A stretch of DNA of 64,000 nt, taken from NCBI GenBank assembly GCA_024734555.1, contig JANPWX010000246.1, positions 2,554,256 through 2,618,255 on the forward strand, in the 5' to 3' direction. The translations under genes and the position numbers were made by a program. The notes beneath the pieces are model-generated. The model searched no databases. It was not told where the DNA came from and saw nothing but the letters and a program-made list of their open reading frames with translations. Shown here in pieces: positions 1 through 13,641 of this stretch (position 1 is the first letter of the stretch; each line of letters starts with the position of its first letter). The DNA is from Trochalopteron elliotii (taxonomy: Eukaryota > Chordata > Aves > Passeriformes > Leiothrichidae).

Positions 1-1900
1 GTTGGCAGCCATTTGAAATGGTGGTGGCTTAACACTGGAGGGAGGAATCCTGAAAATAGCTTAGCTTCACGTCAAACTGAGAATCCTAGTAGGTTCCTAT
101 ATTTGTTCCACAAGACAGTGACTGTGGATCATTGCCTGGGAGAGCAATTTCCCAGTACATGGTGTGAATCAATGCATGACAACGTGTATGCAACAAATGT
201 CAAGGAACTGGGGGTTGAACAACAATACATAAATCATATAAATAGACATTTTTACTCTAGGTAGTGCATATTGATTATTTCCAAGAAAATGTATTCTAAA
301 AGCTTTTCTTTATAAACATGGAAATGATTTCTTAGAAATGGTCCTGCTGAGTTATCAGATCCATTCAAAACAAATGAAACCCAAACATTTCCAAAAGTAA
401 ATAACGTGTGAAAATGTGGTTAAGTAACCTTACGAAAGCAATTACAATTACTTAAAAGTAATAAAATAATTAATTTAAGGGCATCTTAAATTTCTAAAAT
501 GGCCACATGATGACCAAGTGAATTATTCTTACCAGATTAAAGAAGAGGTGGAAGCAGGGCTATGGATAATTTTTGGTAACATCAGCCAGGGTAGTCTTCA
601 GCCATGAAGATTTTTTTCCTACATTATTATTAGATGCTGCTACTACCTGTTCATGCAGGTCTCAGCAAAGTGATTTGAACAGACTTTTACTAAGGGAAAA
701 ACACCTTAATTCTGAATTAAAAGAAATCACAAAAATCACTTAATATTAACAGCCTCAATTCTGACTCAAAATTGCAGCTTTTAGTTATATTATTTTAAGC
801 CTCTCTTTCCACGTCAGAGTACATGCTTTTATTCAATAGGAAATGTTGCTGGGTCTTATGTGTGTCAACAACTAATAACATTACTTATGTAAGTTATTTA
901 CATATTGGGTACTTCTGGAACCTAATGGTTTATATATCAGTTGATGGAATAATGTAAAAATAATGAAGTTTTTGAGAAATATATTGTTATATACATACCT
1001 GACTAAATTAATATATAAAAATACACATACCCATATAAATTCACCTGAATTTGATTAATATATACTAATTACTTTTACATTAGTACATTAGTACATGTTA
1101 CAGTCTAGGATATATGCAGAAAAACACAGAATTTCTCACTTATATAGGTGTTTTCATTCCATTTTATATTTTGTTCTCTGAATAACGTTGCATTTGAGTT
1201 CACATGTCAAAACTGCTGCTGAGAATAGCATATCTTTTTATGCAGACCTTGGTCTTCCCTACAGCAAGAAGCAGTGAAGTTAATTTATAGAACTTTCCTG
1301 TGGGGGATATACATATATCAGTCTACAATTTAATATTCACAAGTTAACATTAATTTGTTTTAGGAAGGAGATAAGCTATGTCAACACAAGTTCCAGTGTT
1401 AGTAGAACAGGCATATTGTACAAAGCTGTACTAGTATAATACTTCAAACTAAGAAACAAAAGTAAAGAAGAAAAAATCCATGCCATTAAACGTAGTTGTT
1501 GTGCCAGTGCATTCGGTGATGAACACCTCTTTGTCCTATCAATTGCTGAAATAAGTAAAATTCTCAGGTGAATAATGTCATGGCAAAAGTAGTAATAGCT
1601 TGTGCACTGAAGGAGATAACTGATAATTAAACACCTAGGATGAGGCTGTTTGTCTGGAGAGCTAAGGATGCCAGGGTAGGAAAGCCACAAGAGAGCTATA
1701 AAGGCAATGAGTAAAACACTATCTGTTAGCTGAGGTGATGAGGTCTTTTGTGCAACGTCGGGGATCACCGGAAAAAGAGAGGGATATGGGTGCAATTTGA
1801 ACAGCGACATGACCCAGGGTGTCAGTGGTAGAAAGAGAGGATGGAAGCAATGTAGTTTCTCTGAGTTTCTACAAAATAAAAAGTGAGAATGAAGCGAAGG
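1..1900. other. AT-rich 5' flank, no gene seen
   Basis: This AT-rich stretch lies upstream of the CpG island. No convincing coding exon, RNA gene or transposon end was recognised on either strand. The short open frames here have no family resemblance and no splice context. In mammals the neighbour on this side of CNOT4 is NUP205, in divergent orientation, but nothing resembling its first coding exon is visible here. Confidence 0.6.
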
Positions 1901-2096
1901 AAGAGAAGGGTGAGGCAAGGGTCCCCTCGCGGGGAGCGCGGCGGGCTGGCAGGCTGCGGGGGGTGACAGGACAGAGCAGTCCCGCTCTGGCGGCCGGCGA
2001 GGGGCTGGGCGAGGCAAAGCTGCCCGTGGCGGCTTTCGCGGCAACCTCGTCCAGCCCCAACCGAACCGCTGACAGCCGCATCAGGTGTTCCTGGGA

Positions 2097-2138
2097 GAGC
2101 ACAGCACAGCACAGCACAGCACAGCACAGCACAGCACA
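2097..2138 (+). repeat. CACAG pentanucleotide microsatellite
   Basis: About eight uninterrupted copies of the 5-bp unit AGCAC/CACAG sit inside the CpG island, upstream of the gap. On the minus strand it translates as a repetitive Cys/Ala/Val/Leu string, which explains the spurious long open frames across this region. Copy number is likely polymorphic. Confidence 0.95.
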
Positions 2139-2250
2139 TCCCCCTGACGTTGTAACCAGCAACCGGCAAAGTTCGACGGGGAAGTACAAGGGATCGCTTC
2201 GACCCGGCAAGGGAAAAAAGCCCCAAAGCACCACCAATGAGTAGGAAAAT

Positions 2251-2650
2251 NNNNNNNNNNNNNNNNNNNNNNNNNNNNNNNNNNNNNNNNNNNNNNNNNN
2301 NNNNNNNNNNNNNNNNNNNNNNNNNNNNNNNNNNNNNNNNNNNNNNNNNNNNNNNNNNNNNNNNNNNNNNNNNNNNNNNNNNNNNNNNNNNNNNNNNNNN
2401 NNNNNNNNNNNNNNNNNNNNNNNNNNNNNNNNNNNNNNNNNNNNNNNNNNNNNNNNNNNNNNNNNNNNNNNNNNNNNNNNNNNNNNNNNNNNNNNNNNNN
2501 NNNNNNNNNNNNNNNNNNNNNNNNNNNNNNNNNNNNNNNNNNNNNNNNNNNNNNNNNNNNNNNNNNNNNNNNNNNNNNNNNNNNNNNNNNNNNNNNNNNN
2601 NNNNNNNNNNNNNNNNNNNNNNNNNNNNNNNNNNNNNNNNNNNNNNNNNN
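2251..2650. other. assembly gap (400 N)
   Basis: A run of exactly 400 undetermined bases inside the CpG island. GC-rich promoters are commonly lost from short-read assemblies. The gap probably contains some or all of the core promoter and non-coding exon 1. Reading frames drawn across it are meaningless. Confidence 0.99.
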
Positions 2651-4850
2651 CCGTGAGGGGAGGGCGCGGGGGCGAGCGGGCAGCTCCTCCTCCCCGGGGG
2701 CACCGGGGAAGGGGCTCCCTCCGTGTCGCTGCCCGGAGGAGGCTGTATTTATTTCCTCCTCGCTCTCCCAACCCCCCTCCGGCGCGGGGAAGCCCTTGGG
2801 CCGGGCTGGGCCGCTGGCCGGGGTGGCGGAGGGACGGTGGCTCCGGAACCGCTCGCATTTGGCAGGACAGGCCGGCGCGGGCATCGCGGCGTGATTCACT
2901 TAGAATTTGCGTGGAAATTTCCTCTCTCCCCTTCTTCCTCTTCCCTGGAGCCTGGCTCCATTTCTTCTTGTGATATGCAGTTTTTTCCTGAGGGAGAGGC
3001 AAACAGATGGTGAATGGCAGCCTCTTAATTTTGGTGTTATTTTGGACAGTCCGTGCAACCTCCTGAGATTTGTCTGTCAGTAAAATAACCGGTATGTAAC
3101 TTTCTGTCTCCTGCTTGCAAAATCCTAGAAGCTCTTTCCATTTTGTGCATTAGCAGAAGCAAAATGACAAGGTTGTATATGGGTGCTCATCCTGCTTCTA
3201 GCTACGGTCCTGCTACTCTACCTGCCAGTTTAAAAGTGAGCAGCCGGTACCTTTGTATGTACAGTAAAGGGGAGGGAAAATACGCTAGATAATTATGTTA
3301 AAATGCTTTATTACCATACAGGAGAGGAGTTAATTGTCCATGGCTTGTATGCTTCTGTCAGTGTGGTAATACCAAGTATGCCGTTCGTAGGGGAAGCAGT
3401 TCTCTCCAGAGCATTTAATGTAAGCAAAACCTATCAGCTGCTTAAAGCTGTGGAAATTCTAGATCTGCGGATGTTGGCTTACTCGTGTCCAAAAGTTTTA
3501 GAAGTTAGTGTTGGCCAGTCACGTGTCTACTGAGCCTGTACACGTTTCTAACTCACTGTGTTTTAATTGTCTGTATTTTGTTTTAGTTTTGAAATGTCTT
3601 GACTTGAACATCCCTGGACTTTAACTTCATATTCATGTAAACATGATGTCTGGCACTAATAGAAGAGCACATATGCTGAAAGATGAATATGTAGGAGAAT
3701 GAATTTTTTTTCTAGCCCCTTTCACTCCTTGAAAATGAAAGGGAAAAAATGAAATACAGGCTTATGAAGAGCAGGGAATAAAACAGCTGTTTGACTCGAG
3801 AGGGCGAATTAGTTTTAGATAGCCTACAAATAATCAAATACACTGCTAGTTTCTTAGCATCTCTGTAATAATGTAGTGATCTAACTCATGGTCTAGGATT
3901 CAGCTGTGCTGCATCTTAGGCTTTTGGGATTCTGTAATAGAGTTTCCATTTCATAAACAAGATGAACACGGCAAATGTTTAGAAATGCTTGGCAGTTGAA
4001 CTTGGCTGAATTACAAACTAAGTTCATTTTAGGGGAAAAAATTGTTTTGGAAAGGGGGAATACAGTGATAAAATTATGTCTTCTTTTGACTTGCTTGTTT
4101 CTTCAGGTGCCTCTTTGTTAGCTTTTAAAATTAGGAGTGCTGGAGGATCCTAACAGTTTTTCTCTTTACAGAGAAAAGGTGGTGAGTGTCATTGTCAGGA
4201 ATAGTGCTCTACTAATTTCTTGGTAGCTCAGAAACTTTAAGAATGTCCTTAGAGTCCCCACTAAATAAAAAACTTGGCTTAAAAAGGCTGGTGAGAGAGT
4301 ATACACAAGTATGTGACTTTTTTATTTAATTAAAAATAATCTGTATGTAGAAATACGTGTTTTCCTTCATGGCTGTTGTTCATAGAAATTAGGATATTCT
4401 TTGTGAGTTAAATGGTTTTGAAATAGCTCTGTGACCGAGATCCTAAGTATGGGCCCTGAAGGCTTAACTCAGGCAACTATTTCTCAAAATCTCACCTGCC
4501 TCTCTGAAATAAATGAGATTATTTCAAATAGACCGCTCTGTAAGCACAGGTAACTGTTAAGTTTGCATCTTGGGCCTTGGTTGCTCTGGTGAGATGAGGC
4601 TGATCTATAGGCCTTAACACATGCAGAAAGAAAATTGCTTGCTCAGCAAGACTGCTGGGGTCAAGGGTTCCTAAACTTTCACACGGTGAATAGTGCCTTG
4701 GGTTGTACAAACCACCTCTTGTCCCACTTGCAGTTATGCTGTATTGCTGAGATAACCTGAGTAAGTGTATATGTGAATGGCTGCATAACTTACCTTGCTT
4801 CAATGTCTTGAATGCTTTCTCCCTTTAAAGATGTTCCTGTTTTCTCTTTT

Positions 4851-4866
4851 GTGTGTGTGTGTGTGT
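4851..4866 (+). repeat. (GT)n dinucleotide repeat
   Basis: Eight perfect GT units in intron 1. Confidence 0.9.
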
Positions 4867-7800
4867 CTATCTTTCTACTTGCTTAGTCCCCTTTTTATTG
4901 GATGGTAACAGTATGAGGAGCTAGAGCTTTATGGATAGTCCCCATCCCTCTGGGCCACCTTCTTGTTTCTTGGAGAATAGTCGATAAATTTATTCCTTTC
5001 AGAAGGCTGGTTAACATTTGTTAACATTTTAACGACTGTAAACACTTTCCAGACTTAAAAAATTAAGTATAGCAGCAAATGATTTGGCATGGCTGGAGCT
5101 GCTGCTCAAACCTGGTTCTTCCTGTAAATAAATTGGGAGGGCAATGCAAGTGTCTAGCAGGAAATATGAATATAACATCTCTAAGTAAAAGCATGTATGC
5201 ATTTTTGCATTAGACTATTTGGATCTGTTAGAAGCATGTTTTTACCAAACTGGGTTTTTTTTCTGTCACACCAGAAACTTTGATGTGCTTGGTTATGTCA
5301 GCTGGCATTTTTCTTGTATGAGTTTGAAAAAGGAATCTTCATAATTTCCTTATTTCAAAATTGTATTCAAGATTATACAAATTTAGTTAGTATTCAGCAT
5401 ATATGGTTTTGGCTTCCAGTTAGCTGTTATTGGACTGGCTGTATCAGTTCAAAGGGAAGAGTTAGTGTTTCAACTAGTGCTTTCCACATATTACTAAGAT
5501 CAAGTAAGTTTTGTGGTGATATGTTTTCTTTCCTTTCCTTCCTTGGCTGTTCTGGGAACTTGACAACTCCAAGGTACTTCTGTAGGAGTCTATCATCGTT
5601 TAAGTGGAGCTTGCAAGTGTTTTCTAAACACGTATGTACAAAATAAGATATTTATAAATTTCATGTGTGTGCTTTAACAACTCGAGGAAGCCTGCATCCA
5701 AAGCTATCATGACAAATACAGGCCAAGGGAATGACACTTCTCATCCTTTTCTGTGTATCCTGAAAGCTGTGCACTGTGTATTTTTTTTTTCTGGGGCAGA
5801 ATATGTTAGTGTTGATTTCGTAATGATTAATCTGTTGTTGGTGTATTTTTATTATGATATTTCATCTGTTGCTAGTTTTCAAATTGGGGAAAAATAGGTT
5901 GGGACAGCATAAGGGGTATTTTTTTTTATCTTTTAGTCACTGAGTGTTAAAAATAAAGATGGATGTAGAGATCAAGCAAACATGCTACTGAACTTGGTGG
6001 AAAGGGAGCTTGGATCTTTGCTAAGGCCTGTTCTCTGATCAATGCTGTCTGATTTTGATCCAGTTCTGTTCTCTTGCAAGGGAAGAAGGGGAAACTTCAT
6101 CTGTCTGTGAGTTGCTTTCTAACATACTGCGGTCCTGGCATCTGTTTCTTCTATCTCACTGTTGTCTTCAGAGCAATAGATGCCTAATATGAAGTAGGTT
6201 TCAATTGACTACAAAATCTGATGTAAAGTAATTGTACTTCTGCGTATCTTGATTGTGAGATGGAGGGTCCCATGTTGTAGTGCAGGTTCTTGTACTGTCT
6301 CTTTCTGGGCTTTGAGTATTTTACTTCTCTCAGCTTAGCAGTCTTTCATTGCTGGAGGGTGATATTGCAATATTTTATATTTGATTGCAAGTATCAATTA
6401 TTAGCACTAGAAATTTGGGGTGGTGTTTTTGTGTTGTCAGGGTTTGGTTTTTTTGTTTTCTTTAAAAAAAAAATTAATTGAAAGTGCAAAAATGGCAGCA
6501 CACTTCTGTCTTCACTTCTGATGAGTTCTTCAAATTCGTAACAGAATCACATGAGCTTTGTAGGGATGGCCAAAAAGCGTGATTGGCATGTGTACTGTGA
6601 TTTTCAATTAGTGCTTCAACCCAGGTTTTACTTTGGCCCATTTTTAGGCCTTTTTTGTGGTTGAGTGCTTATGTTGCAGACTGCTGAAGGCTAATCTTTT
6701 CTTTGCTAAACAGAAGGGGCATTTATTTTTCCCCAGTGTGGATGTTCTTAAATGTTTTCTTCCATGTAAGATTCTATATGCAAAAGTAGTAATGAAAAGG
6801 TTACCTAGCAATCTTACTCCTTGTAGGATCAAATACACTGCATAGGAAGACTTGGTACTGATCGTTCAGGTTATTTTGTTTCAAGAACACTGAATTCAAC
6901 AGATGAGATTTATTTGAAAGCAGGCTTCATGTTATATTTTGGTTTAAAGTTTCTTTCACCACTATGGATTTAATGTGGATCCTGCCTGAATAGTGTGTAT
7001 TAATTTTAAATTGCAAGATACATGAGCTAAGGCACCTCAAGTGTGAAATACTGTACTTGCAGGTGGAGTAGTTTTGTTATTTCTAAACCTGTCCCTTATT
7101 ACATGTTACAGTAAGTTGCCGTCTTAAAAACAAAAAAACAACCTGAATTTGGGTGGAAGACTGGGAGGAAGTAATTATATTTGTATGTGCTTTGGAACGG
7201 CCTACCAGGGGGAGTTTGTGATAGAAGTTTTGATGAATGTTATGTCTCAGATAGGTAAGCATGTGGTGGCTGTTGTTCAGAGTTTTTCTACTACAGCCTA
7301 GAATTATCGAAAAACAGGATAGGGAAGAAGCATGTAGCAATAATCACTAGATGTGGGGAGAAAGTATTCAGCTACTTTTTTGTCTTTTTCCGTCTTCTCT
7401 CCAGATATGATGAATGAAGATAGGTATGTGTAGCTATAGCTGTGGCTGTCAGTTAAAGACCTAAAGCTTCTCTGTGATCTGTAGATATTACCCTGGGCTG
7501 TTGGACATTGCAAAAATAGGAACTATTCCCTGTTTTTGAATAGCTCCTGCTTCATGACATGTGACTCTTTTTTTTTTTATTGAATGAAATTTAGAATTAG
7601 TCTTCCCTATCTCATTCATAAAATGTGTCTGTCCCCTGAGAGCTCTTAAACTAGCATAAAATAAAAGGTCAAAACTTGCTAGGTCAAAATTAGTGTTTAT
7701 AGGTCAGCATGCCCAATAGTTAATTTGAATGCATTTCCTTCTATCAGTGTGAACTGTAGGGGCCCCTAAACTCCTGAAGTTATGTTAAACACCCTGGTCT

Positions 7801-10800
7801 AAATGAGAGAGGCCCAGTAGCATTAATCCAATTTGTCTAGTGACTTAATCTTACTGCCATTTATCATGTAACTGCTGCTCCTCTGAACAAGCCTTCTTGC
7901 ATGTGTTTCTGTTGATCATTTAGCATGTTGAATCCCTTTTCCTAAGAAGGTAATCTTCCCTTTTATGAAACTTCATCCTAGGTTAGGGGTCAAGTAATTT
8001 ATAACTGATGAACCATGTCAGAGAAGTTAGTGCTTCGTCCCATCTTTGAAAGCTCCTTTGCTAATCCTTTCATTTAGTAAAGTATATAGTTAACATATTC
8101 ATGTAGTTTCACAGTTACTGGCAAACTAGTTCTAGAACATAGGTGGTAAGTCTGAAACCAGAAGATGATTGCTGGTTTTCCTTTACATAACTGTTAGTAT
8201 GTATTGAAAATAGGAAAGAACAGCTGGGAAATTTAAGGAAATAGCAGCTCTTATATCAAGCTGTCTTCTGCATATGGGTAGTGTTATCATCTGACTGGAT
8301 TACAGTTTCATTTGAATGAAACTACTCATTCATTCTTGAATATTAGTTATAATTGTAAACATGCTTCAAGGTATGTCCATTCTCATGTTTTCACCAGTGT
8401 AATGACATCCTCCTCTCATTGAGCCATTTTAGAGACATTAATTTCTGAAAACTTCTTGTGCATGGTCTCATTCTGATTTAACTTGAGGCTTGTGATTCTC
8501 TGGGGGTGGGGCAGAGGCATACCTTGTATGAGAACTGTTCTCTGGTTACTATGGTATAAATACATAGCACAGTGAAACTTGGTGAGAGCCAGCTGTGTTG
8601 TGTGACCACATGACTGACAGTCTGAAGAAAACACCATACCTTGGGCAGAAACTGCACAGTATCTTTTCCTGGGAAACCAGCTATTTGCTTTTGTCAAAAG
8701 TCAGTGTCCAAAAAGAGAACACTATACAACCATTCTTTATAAGGAAAGCTGCAGTGGCACATGTCATTTATTCTTTGAGCATAGTTGTATAGAGTATAAG
8801 TAAAGTGAGGAGTCAGAAGACAGGCAGATTTGGAGTAAGATGCTTTTTCTGTCTCTACTCATAATTAATACCAGTAACCATGAGGGTTTTTTTAAAGCAT
8901 TCTTTGTACGTATGTATTAAACTATTGTCAGAGGTGAAGGAAAATTGGTTTGCAAACATATGTAATTTGGTGTAATGAGGTGAGAGGGAGTCAAGTTCCT
9001 TTTGGCATTTGCAGTGCTGTAGTCATCCACTCTTAACAAATGAGCCACTTAGTACCAGCTGCTATTTCTGCTGTATTCAGTGTGTGCCACCTCTGAAAGC
9101 ATGAAGGTAACTTCTACAGAGATGCAGTGCAGCATCTTGTGATTGTACTGTTTTTTCCTGAGACTTGTGATAGACTTAGAAAATACCATAGTATACGAAA
9201 GTATAAGGAAGGAGATGGACTCAGTGTCACTCCATGTTTTATTTGGGTTTTTGTTTTACTTTTTTATTTACTAAATATAAAGTCAGATATCGAAGGGTAT
9301 CTTCTCAAAGCTGACATCAGCATAAATGTTTCTGAGGCATCCTTAATTCTTCATTTTGTATTTTGTTTCTTCTGGTTTTAAAGGAACTTAAATCTATCAG
9401 CCAGTTCTTTGTTCTCTTAAGGGAGTTGTTTGATTTTCTTACGGGTTTTGGTTAGTTTGCATCTCATATAGGCTTAGGCTTCTCCAAAGGAACTGCACTG
9501 AGCTGCTCTTGGTTGGTAAAACCTCAGACCTGTCCCTTAGTATTAAAAAAATCACAGCATTTAAAGGGTATGTTGGGCAAGTGTATTTGCAATCAACTTG
9601 TACTTCTGTGCTTTTTATAACATATATTTGTTGCCAAAACAGTCTGACAAAATGTTTGGGATTTCATTCAGCACTTCATATGTACTAAATGACTCCTTAA
9701 CTTCACCTGCCTGAGTTAATGCAGCTCCAGGTGGCGGAGGGAGCAGGAGAAGGAATTTATATAAATCCAATACTGCACATCCTGCTTAAATTTGTGAAAG
9801 CTGATGCTGTTACTTCTCATTGTTCTCCCTTTTTTCTTCTAAGAAATTGCTTTTTATGCGTGTCTTTAAAATTTGTTTACTACAGCATATAGATTATCTT
9901 CAAGCAGTCCTTTATGTTCTGTTGCTCACTGGGATAAAGGTGCTTCCATTAATTCAGGTCTTGATCTTTATCAGCTTTGTTTTTTAGTAACAAATATGTA
10001 TTTCCCTGAAAAGCAGAAGGTGCCAATTGTAGCTTGTGTACCAGATATGTGGGAATGGGTATTTATGATGTGGGTGAATATTGTACAAAGCAACTGCCTT
10101 TTTGGATTTCTAGCAGGTATGTGGAGTATGGGTGGTAAGAAGGTTCTTCCACTCTCCAAAGCTTTTCTGTGTTTCTCATTAAATGAATTGTTTGCTTTTT
10201 GAAATAAATTTAATTTTTTAAATTACAGAATGGAAAGTAAAGTAAAATTCTAAGGATTCTCTGTGGAAGCCAAACCAGCTCCAAACTGGGATTGAGTGCG
10301 ATTGTGACATGGTAGATATTTTTACCATTTTCTGTTGACTCAGATGTCAGTACATGTTATTGAAACAGCATCCTGCTCTTGTCTGAAGCAGATGATGTCT
10401 TAAGCATAGTATTTTTATTTTCCATACTGAACTCCAAGTTGATCTCTTTCTTCAGCTAATAGAACTGATAGCTCACTGGATTTATTTGCACTTGCATTTT
10501 AATTAGATATATCTTTTATGTTATCCAACTGTTTTATAAATTACTAAAAGAGATACTTTATTGCCTGGAATTATGTGCTAGAGAATTACAGATTTTAGAG
10601 AAGCTTCACCCTTTGTCATTTTCAGCATGGAACAAGAAATAAGCCACAGGCCTCATTTCCACCTACCTTCAGATAGTGCCACAAATTTGAGCACAGGACG
10701 TGTGCTATATTTGGAATTGACTTTACCTCTCAGATACACATCAAGAAAAAGCTGAAATGGTTCACTCATTTATTTTTTCCATTGGCCTTTGTAATAAGTA

Positions 10801-11260
10801 GCTACAGGGGCTAATGCTTTACTTACTTTTTTGCTCTTGAAAAATTCTAAGTGTAGATACCTTGGTGTAACTGTAGTCTCCTTAAAGTGGAAGTGGGTTT
10901 GTATGTGTTAAATTTCTGTTGTATCTTTACAGTTCCACTGTGCCTTGTGTATTTACGTATTAAGACTTTCATGTTGTGTAACAGCAGTGGTCATGGTAGG
11001 GAATTGTTATAATAAAACTTGTATTTTTGGAGATAATATTGCAAATGTAGGCAACGTTTCTCTGTTTCGAACGTATTCTCTGGCTACATTATCGTCAGGT
11101 CGTCTACTGAATTGGGTAAAGTTTACTACTTAAATGTTTGTAGGATCCCAGCCTTAATTTGTAGTATTTTGGTTTTCTGCCTTGAGCACTGCCTAAATCC
11201 AATTAAGTTCCAATGCATTTCTCTGTTGACTTAGGTTTAAAGTGGAAAGTATAGACAAGT

Positions 11261-11742
11261 TCATAGAATCACAGAATAGTTTAGTTTGGAAAGGACCTTA
11301 AAAGATCATCTCACTCCAACACTCCCGCTATGGGCGTGGACACCTTGCGCTTGCCCAGGTTGCTCAAAGCCTTTTCCAGCCTGGCCTTGAACACTTCCAA
11401 GGATGGGACATCCACAGCATATTTGGACAGCCTGTTCCAGTGCCTCACCACCCTTGTAGTGAAGAATTTTTTCCTAACATCTAATTTAAATCTATCCTCT
11501 TTCAGTTCAAAACTTTTACCCCTTGTCCTATCACTTCAGTTCCTGTTAGACTCCCTCTCCATACTTCTTGTAGGCCCCCTGTTAGGTACTGGAAAGCTGC
11601 TATCCAGATTTCCCTGGAGCCTTGTCTTCCACAGGCTGAACAACCTCAACCTCATAGGAAAAATACTGCAGCCCTCTGCTTATCTGTGGCCCTTCTCTGC
11701 ACCTGCTGAAAGTTTCCTTTTTATTGTGCTGGGGACCCCAGT
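11261..11742 (-). mobile_element. CR1 LINE fragment, 3' end, antisense to CNOT4
   Basis: On the + strand this begins with the hallmark CR1 3'-terminal motif in reverse complement (TCATAGAATCACAGAATAG), followed by text typical of antisense avian CR1: rapid-response words such as GGAAAGGACCTT, TTGCTCAAAGCC, CTGGCCTTGAACACTTCC, CCTGTTCCAGTGCCTCACCACCC and the CCCCTTGTCCTATCAC block. It is a 5'-truncated copy covering roughly the last 480 bp. The long + strand open frame through it (11330-11794) is fortuitous. CR1 is the dominant non-LTR retrotransposon of birds. Confidence 0.93.
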
Positions 11743-13641
11743 TAGTTATTCAACTAATAATGTTCTGTCTCCCAGTTGTCCAGTGTTCATTTAAACCTGC
11801 AGCTTAAACTGACTTGCCTCTCCTGACTCTGTAGTGAGGGCCACACATGGTCACATTTTGCAAAATTCAAGTTTGCTTTTTTCCACTTGTGACTAAAGAT
11901 ACTGAGTGTGAATGGCTGAGAGTGACTCTGGGGGCAGTGGCTGCTGTCTCACAAATTTTAGGATGAGTTTGAAGAGGCTGACCAAATCCTCCTTGTTCCC
12001 TGTATTTCTTGGTAGTTTCTCAAGGATTCTGAAGGATGATTTTAAGCCTGTGCAAGGGTTGATTTTATTTGTTTGGATTTTTTTAATAGGCTGTATGAAG
12101 AGTACAGACTTTTTTCTGACATATTTGCTCCCCTTCAGCTGTGAGTGAAATACAGAATGTGGGTTTTCCAGAGAAATATGGAGGTCTGTGGAGAAGATTG
12201 CTTTTTTTTCCTCTTAAGAAAGCATCACTGCTTCTTCCAGTATCTGTACCCCAGCCTTTTCTTTTGAGAAGTGCTGGAACACATCTCACTTACTAATAGG
12301 AGGTATATAAAGCTTTGGAATACGTTTCTTCTTCTTCACTCCTTCCCCTGTCTCTGGAATTTCTTGACTGACTAGTCATGCTGTGAATTTTCCAGTGGTA
12401 ATAATTCCTGATGTTATTTGCTTTGTCAAAGAGTCTGTGACTTTTTCTGAAGAGCTGTTACTATCCTGCAATATCTTACTGTTAATCAGATAAGTAAGTT
12501 AGGAGGATTGGGGGAAAGACTGATACAGGAAATTCTGTGTGTAATTGTTGGTAGGGTACCATACCTTACCAGGAATTTGCTCCAGGTGCTGGAATACTTG
12601 TGGTGTCTTCATTAATGTTTTTACTTTTTGTTGTTGGTTTTTTGCCTAAACCAACAACTGTTTCATCATCAGCCCTAATAATGTACTCTTATTCTCCTCC
12701 CTGATATATTCCTGATCTTTGAGGCTTGGTTGTTGGTTTGGTTTTTTCTTTCCTCTTCAGTTCAGAGCGTCATACTTTCTTTGTATCTGTATGTGTGTAT
12801 AAATATGAGCTTGTAAAACTAAAATTCTTCATTCAACTGTAGAATTGTTTTTAGAAGTTCATCCATAACTTTTAATTCTAGTTTAGAAACAGAGCTGCAG
12901 GCTGAACAGGAGATGCTGTCTTTGGAGTTGAGGTGCATCATAGAGAGGGGTTATAGTGAGCCCAGAAAGTCAGTGTATGACTCATTTTGGCTTGTACTAG
13001 AGCAGATTTTAGTATGAGGTCCTAGTTCCTGCAGTTGTATCTGGGGAAGTGCAGGGGTAAAGATAACAGCTGCTTTGCATTAAAACTTTATATTTGTGTT
13101 AGAAGACTTTAAATCTAGCAGATGTGTGTAAGAAGTAACAGTTTGCTAAAATCCTGTCCGCTAGGGCAATGCATCCTCAGGCTCCAGAAAAGACTTTGGG
13201 AAGCAGGAGGCACTAATTGGTGGAGTACCTATGGGCGTGCTTTTGAGAATACTGAGCCAGGCTTGCTAGAGCGATGTGGAAGGCAGGCAAGAGACAGCAG
13301 GCCTGCATTAAAATAACTTCATTTAAGATGAACATGTTTCTTTATGGAGTGTTCAGGATAATTATTGGGACAGGTGAAAGAGGTTCTGCAATGTTTAGTT
13401 TTGAATATTTGATGCCCAGCTTGATAAAGCACAGTGTAATATAGACTTATTTTGCTGATTTTGATTTGAGAAGGAGGTTGAATACAGAACCCTAGAGATT
13501 CTTTACAGTCGGAATTATTCTGTGAATCTGTAGCAAAAACTGTAACCATCCTCTACTTTGTGAGTATAAAATTGTCCATATTAGAGCTTGAAACTAAAAA
13601 TCAGTGATGAGCCTATAGACTCATATGAGCCTTAACAAGAA

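Larger units (their letters stand above)
1905..2990 (+). promoter_or_regulatory. CNOT4: CpG island, probable CNOT4 promoter and exon 1 region
   Basis: Base composition changes sharply from AT-rich flank to GC-rich, CpG-dense sequence on both sides of an assembly gap (about 1905-2250 and 2651-2990). It is the only CpG island in the window and lies upstream of the first CNOT4 coding exon on the same strand. Exon 2 opens with a splice acceptor before its start codon, so a non-coding exon 1 must lie upstream, and this is the natural place. The exact transcription start and exon 1 donor cannot be fixed because 400 bases are missing; a possible donor with GTATGT is seen near 3092. An inverted orientation or shared bidirectional promoter cannot be excluded. 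Confidence 0.75.

Noticed and set aside
1..1900. First exon of a divergent NUP205 gene
   Set aside because: Expected from mammalian gene order but no sequence resembling its N-terminus was found.
1376..3013. Long open frames on both strands across the CpG island and gap
   Set aside because: They run through 400 N or through the CACAG repeat and GC-rich sequence lacking stops. No family resemblance or splice context.
11330..11794. 154-codon + strand open frame
   Set aside because: It is the antisense of a CR1 3' region, not a gene.
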